64,000 bases of DNA, from assembly GCA_001730095.1 (NCBI GenBank), contig MDLF01000047.1, positions 66,247 through 130,246 on the forward strand. Reading direction: 5' to 3'. The position numbers and the translations under genes were made by a program. A model generated the notes under the pieces. The model searched no databases. It was not told the origin of the DNA and saw only the letters and a program-made list of their open reading frames with translations. This DNA is from Rhodobacteraceae bacterium (ex Bugula neritina AB1) (GTDB taxonomy: Bacteria; Pseudomonadota; Alphaproteobacteria; Rhodobacterales; Rhodobacteraceae). Of the stretch, positions 61,928-64,000 are shown piece after piece; position 1 is the first letter of the stretch, and each line of letters starts with the position of its first letter.

Positions 61928-63970
61928 ATGTCTAGTTCTGGAAAATACTGTTGTTTCAGTTGCCCAAGTAGCGATTTCACTGTTCGGCCGATAGAACAGC
62001 CGTGCCCAAGCTGCGGACGCTCTTTCAACTATGAACTGCAGAACCCTCCGAAAGAAATCCGAGACTTTCGAATTCTCTATTCGCTCGGAAGAGGATTCTA
62101 CGGGGCCACGTTCGTAGCTGAGAAAAAGGGGCCGTTCGCTAGGAAATATGTCCTAAAGGTAGTCCCGACGGCAGTCTATCAATTTTTTGGAAAAGACTTC
62201 CATGCAGAATGCCGGACCCACTCCACTACAGCACAAGGTGCGGACTTCATAGTTGATATTATCGATGCCTTTGAAGATGAAGCACAATTCGGCGATCGGT
62301 TAATGGAAATCCACGTTGCCGTTCTAGAGCATCTCGATGGCAAGCCCCTCCAGAAATACCTCAGCGCTTCTGCCAACCTGCCTCCAGCTCGAGTTGCTCA
62401 AATCTCTTGCGATTTAATCAAGATCAGCCACGAGCTAAGGAGCCGTGGGCAAAACCACAATGACTTTCACTCAGGTAACATTCTCATTGAAGAGCTTACT
62501 AAAGAACGCGCGAGAGATGGTGCCATTGATCCTTCGATTCGCGCAGTAGCAATCGATCTAGGTTCGACTTCCGGAGATCGCCGCTCAGGCGGTGGTTACA
62601 AAAGTGACCTTCATTGGATCGCTGAGCATATCCGCGCACTTTCGAAGGGTATAGCCCAAGACTCTGATGACCTAACAGACCTTGACGCCAGGGTTTCTCT
62701 CGCCCTTCAAGACGTTGCATCAACCTTCGCTGCTCCAGTTGAAGCGCAAAGAACCCCAAACGCTGACGAGTTGATACGCTCCATTGAAAGAGCCTTTTAC
62801 CGCTCGGCAGAACCGTGGCGACCTTGGCGAGAACAACTTTCGTTCCGTCGCTACGCAGAGTCGTACAATGCTCAAACACTGGCCTCTTGGCATATTCCTC
62901 AACTTTTAGTTGACCCCAAAGGTGAGTGGCAAAAGCGGGCAAGTTCCAAGGGTCCCTTAATAGTTACAGGTATGAGAGGGTGCGGAAAAACAATGCTCTT
63001 GCGCTCATTAGAGTTTCATGCGCGAGCGCGACAGAAAACAAAGGAAACCAATCTCGAAGTAATATCTCGCTTAAAGGAAGATGGGTTCGTCGGCTTTTTC
63101 GTTTCCGCGCAAGTCCTACTCGATGAAAGCAGAGATTCCTCCCTGTCAAATGAGAAGATTTTTGCTAGGTTAGCAGTTTCGTATGCTCTTGAAGCGTCCC
63201 GCGCCCTGGCTCACTTGAAAGATATAGAAGAAGAACAGGTCGAAAGGCATAGTCCCGCGATCATTTCAGAGGTCTTGCAGCAGATATTAACAGACTTCGA
63301 AATTGAAGCTCGAACAGCATCAATCGAACGCTTTGAGCATACGCTCATCAAGAAAATGTTGGAAGTTAGCCGGACGGACAGCACCTGCAAACTAGCCATG
63401 CACCCTTCCAAAGCGTTCCCGGCCTTGGCAAGGGCAATTGTGAGGTGCTCAAAGTTATGGACTTCTTCTCGAGTTCTATTTCTTCTGGATGATGTTTCCA
63501 CTCGATACTTGGCCCCAGAGAAGATTGAGGAAATTCTGTCTGCGATCATCTTCCAGAACACTGATCAATCCGTCGAATGTTCCTTTAAACTGACTTCGGA
63601 AACGCAAACGATTTTTCTATCCCTTAAGTCTCTCGGTGGTGTCGAGCAGGCGGCCCACTGGCGGGACTTTGAAACCTTTGACCTTGGCGCCGAAGTTTAC
63701 CAACGTCTGAAAGGTCGCAAAGGCAAGGATTTCATTGGGAGCATTCTCGCTCAACGTTCCGAATACTTCCCTGGTCATCCTAACAGCAAGCCAATCGCTG
63801 TAATGGGGGACACAACATTAAGTAGCATTGCTGAGACGATCTGCCAATCTCAACCAAGCTCTGCCAAAAGAAAGTCCGCGTACAATGGGATATCAGCTCT
63901 AAAGGCAGTATGTGTTGGTGATATAGGGAGTGTCATTTCAATTTACGAGGACATCTTACTTAAGGGGTGA
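61928..63970 (+). CDS. Zinc ribbon - Ser/Thr kinase - P-loop NTPase fusion protein
   Basis: 680 residues from the ATG at 61928. Residues 9-29 form a zinc ribbon (C-x2-C ... CPSC). Residues 47-~290 are a protein kinase: glycine loop LGRGFYGATF, Lys77, catalytic HNDFHSGN (His177, Asp179, Asn184) and DLG at 210. After a linker, Walker A GMRGCGKT is at 348-355 and Walker B VLFLLDDVS at 516-523, in an ATPase of STAND/AAA-like size. No membrane segment. Bases are clearly more AT-rich than in the flanks, indicating transfer. Kinase-NTPase fusions of this kind occur among anti-phage and stress-signalling proteins; no established system is recognised. Confidence 0.8.
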   Translation: MSSSGKYCCFSCPSSDFTVRPIEQPCPSCGRSFNYELQNPPKEIRDFRILYSLGRGFYGATFVAEKKGPFARKYVLKVVPTAVYQFFGKDFHAECRTHSTTAQGADFIVDIIDAFEDEAQFGDRLMEIHVAVLEHLDGKPLQKYLSASANLPPARVAQISCDLIKISHELRSRGQNHNDFHSGNILIEELTKERARDGAIDPSIRAVAIDLGSTSGDRRSGGGYKSDLHWIAEHIRALSKGIAQDSDDLTDLDARVSLALQDVASTFAAPVEAQRTPNADELIRSIERAFYRSAEPWRPWREQLSFRRYAESYNAQTLASWHIPQLLVDPKGEWQKRASSKGPLIVTGMRGCGKTMLLRSLEFHARARQKTKETNLEVISRLKEDGFVGFFVSAQVLLDESRDSSLSNEKIFARLAVSYALEASRALAHLKDIEEEQVERHSPAIISEVLQQILTDFEIEARTASIERFEHTLIKKMLEVSRTDSTCKLAMHPSKAFPALARAIVRCSKLWTSSRVLFLLDDVSTRYLAPEKIEEILSAIIFQNTDQSVECSFKLTSETQTIFLSLKSLGGVEQAAHWRDFETFDLGAEVYQRLKGRKGKDFIGSILAQRSEYFPGHPNSKPIAVMGDTTLSSIAETICQSQPSSAKRKSAYNGISALKAVCVGDIGSVISIYEDILLKG

Positions 63971-64000
63971 CCTGCCCCCCGCTGGTCCCTCGCTTATGAC

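Noticed and set aside
1..64000. CRISPR array, rRNA or tRNA genes
   Set aside because: No regularly spaced near-identical repeats with unique spacers and no recognisable rRNA or tRNA sequence were seen on either strand.

Overview
The window is high-GC alphaproteobacterial DNA. Gene style (PotABCD-type uptake, TRAP transporter, Rieske/flavin demethylase pair, GcvA-like LysR, HvrA/H-NS-type protein) fits a marine roseobacter-group member of the Rhodobacteraceae, near Leisingera/Phaeobacter. That placement is inferred from gene content; no rRNA or tRNA gene was seen.

Region 1 (1-10.6 kb): a catabolic island. An ABC importer (two permeases, ATPase, periplasmic binding protein) is followed by a flavin/FeS/FAD oxidoreductase of the dimethylglycine/trimethylamine dehydrogenase type and a Rieske oxygenase. 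A mandelate-racemase-family enzyme and a choline-dehydrogenase-like GMC oxidoreductase lie on the other strand, next to a divergent LysR regulator. Together they look like uptake and N-demethylation of a betaine-type quaternary amine.

Region 2 (10.6-20 kb): ordinary metabolic genes: a Cys/Met-metabolism PLP enzyme, a ThDP enzyme of the acetolactate-synthase family, a 4-HBT thioesterase, a complete TRAP transporter, an OsmC-like protein and a cytochrome P450.

Region 3 (20-27.5 kb): a Tn7-like transposition module on the minus strand (tnsA, tniA/tnsB, tniB/tnsC, tniQ). Between tnsA and tniA is a 108-codon ORF that is a mosaic of tniA and tnsA pieces, apparently the scar of a tandem duplication. 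About 1.3 kb of gene-free DNA lies upstream of tnsA.

Region 4 (27.5-54.4 kb): a minus-strand nonribosomal peptide cluster. Its three NRPS proteins have binding-pocket residues reading Thr, an aliphatic residue (Val-like) and Ser. Also present are an ATP-grasp ligase, SDR, two type II thioesterases, two MFS exporters, a nitrilase-family amidase, an M29 aminopeptidase, a class II aldolase, an acyl-AMP-ligase/carrier-protein/acyl-CoA-dehydrogenase trio, a DapB-like protein lacking its NAD(P)-binding loop, an alpha/beta hydrolase and a SagB-like flavoprotein. The last NRPS module has only an adenylation-domain vestige, several condensation domains have lost catalytic residues, and three thioesterase/hydrolase domains have Cys in place of the nucleophilic Ser. 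I do not recognise the product.

Region 5 (54.5-64 kb): a GlxA-type regulator, a broken MocR-type gene, then four consecutive plus-strand genes that each look like a different fold of amide-bond hydrolase: an asparaginase fused to a bulb-type lectin, a putative Cys/His hydrolase, an Ntn-type hydrolase with a frameshift, and an NTAN1-like putative deamidase. An H-NS-like gene follows. The window ends with an AT-richer gene fusing a zinc ribbon, a Ser/Thr kinase domain and a P-loop NTPase, a plausible uncharacterised defence or signalling protein. The four-hydrolase island and this kinase-NTPase are the best candidates for undescribed systems, followed by the unusual NRPS line.
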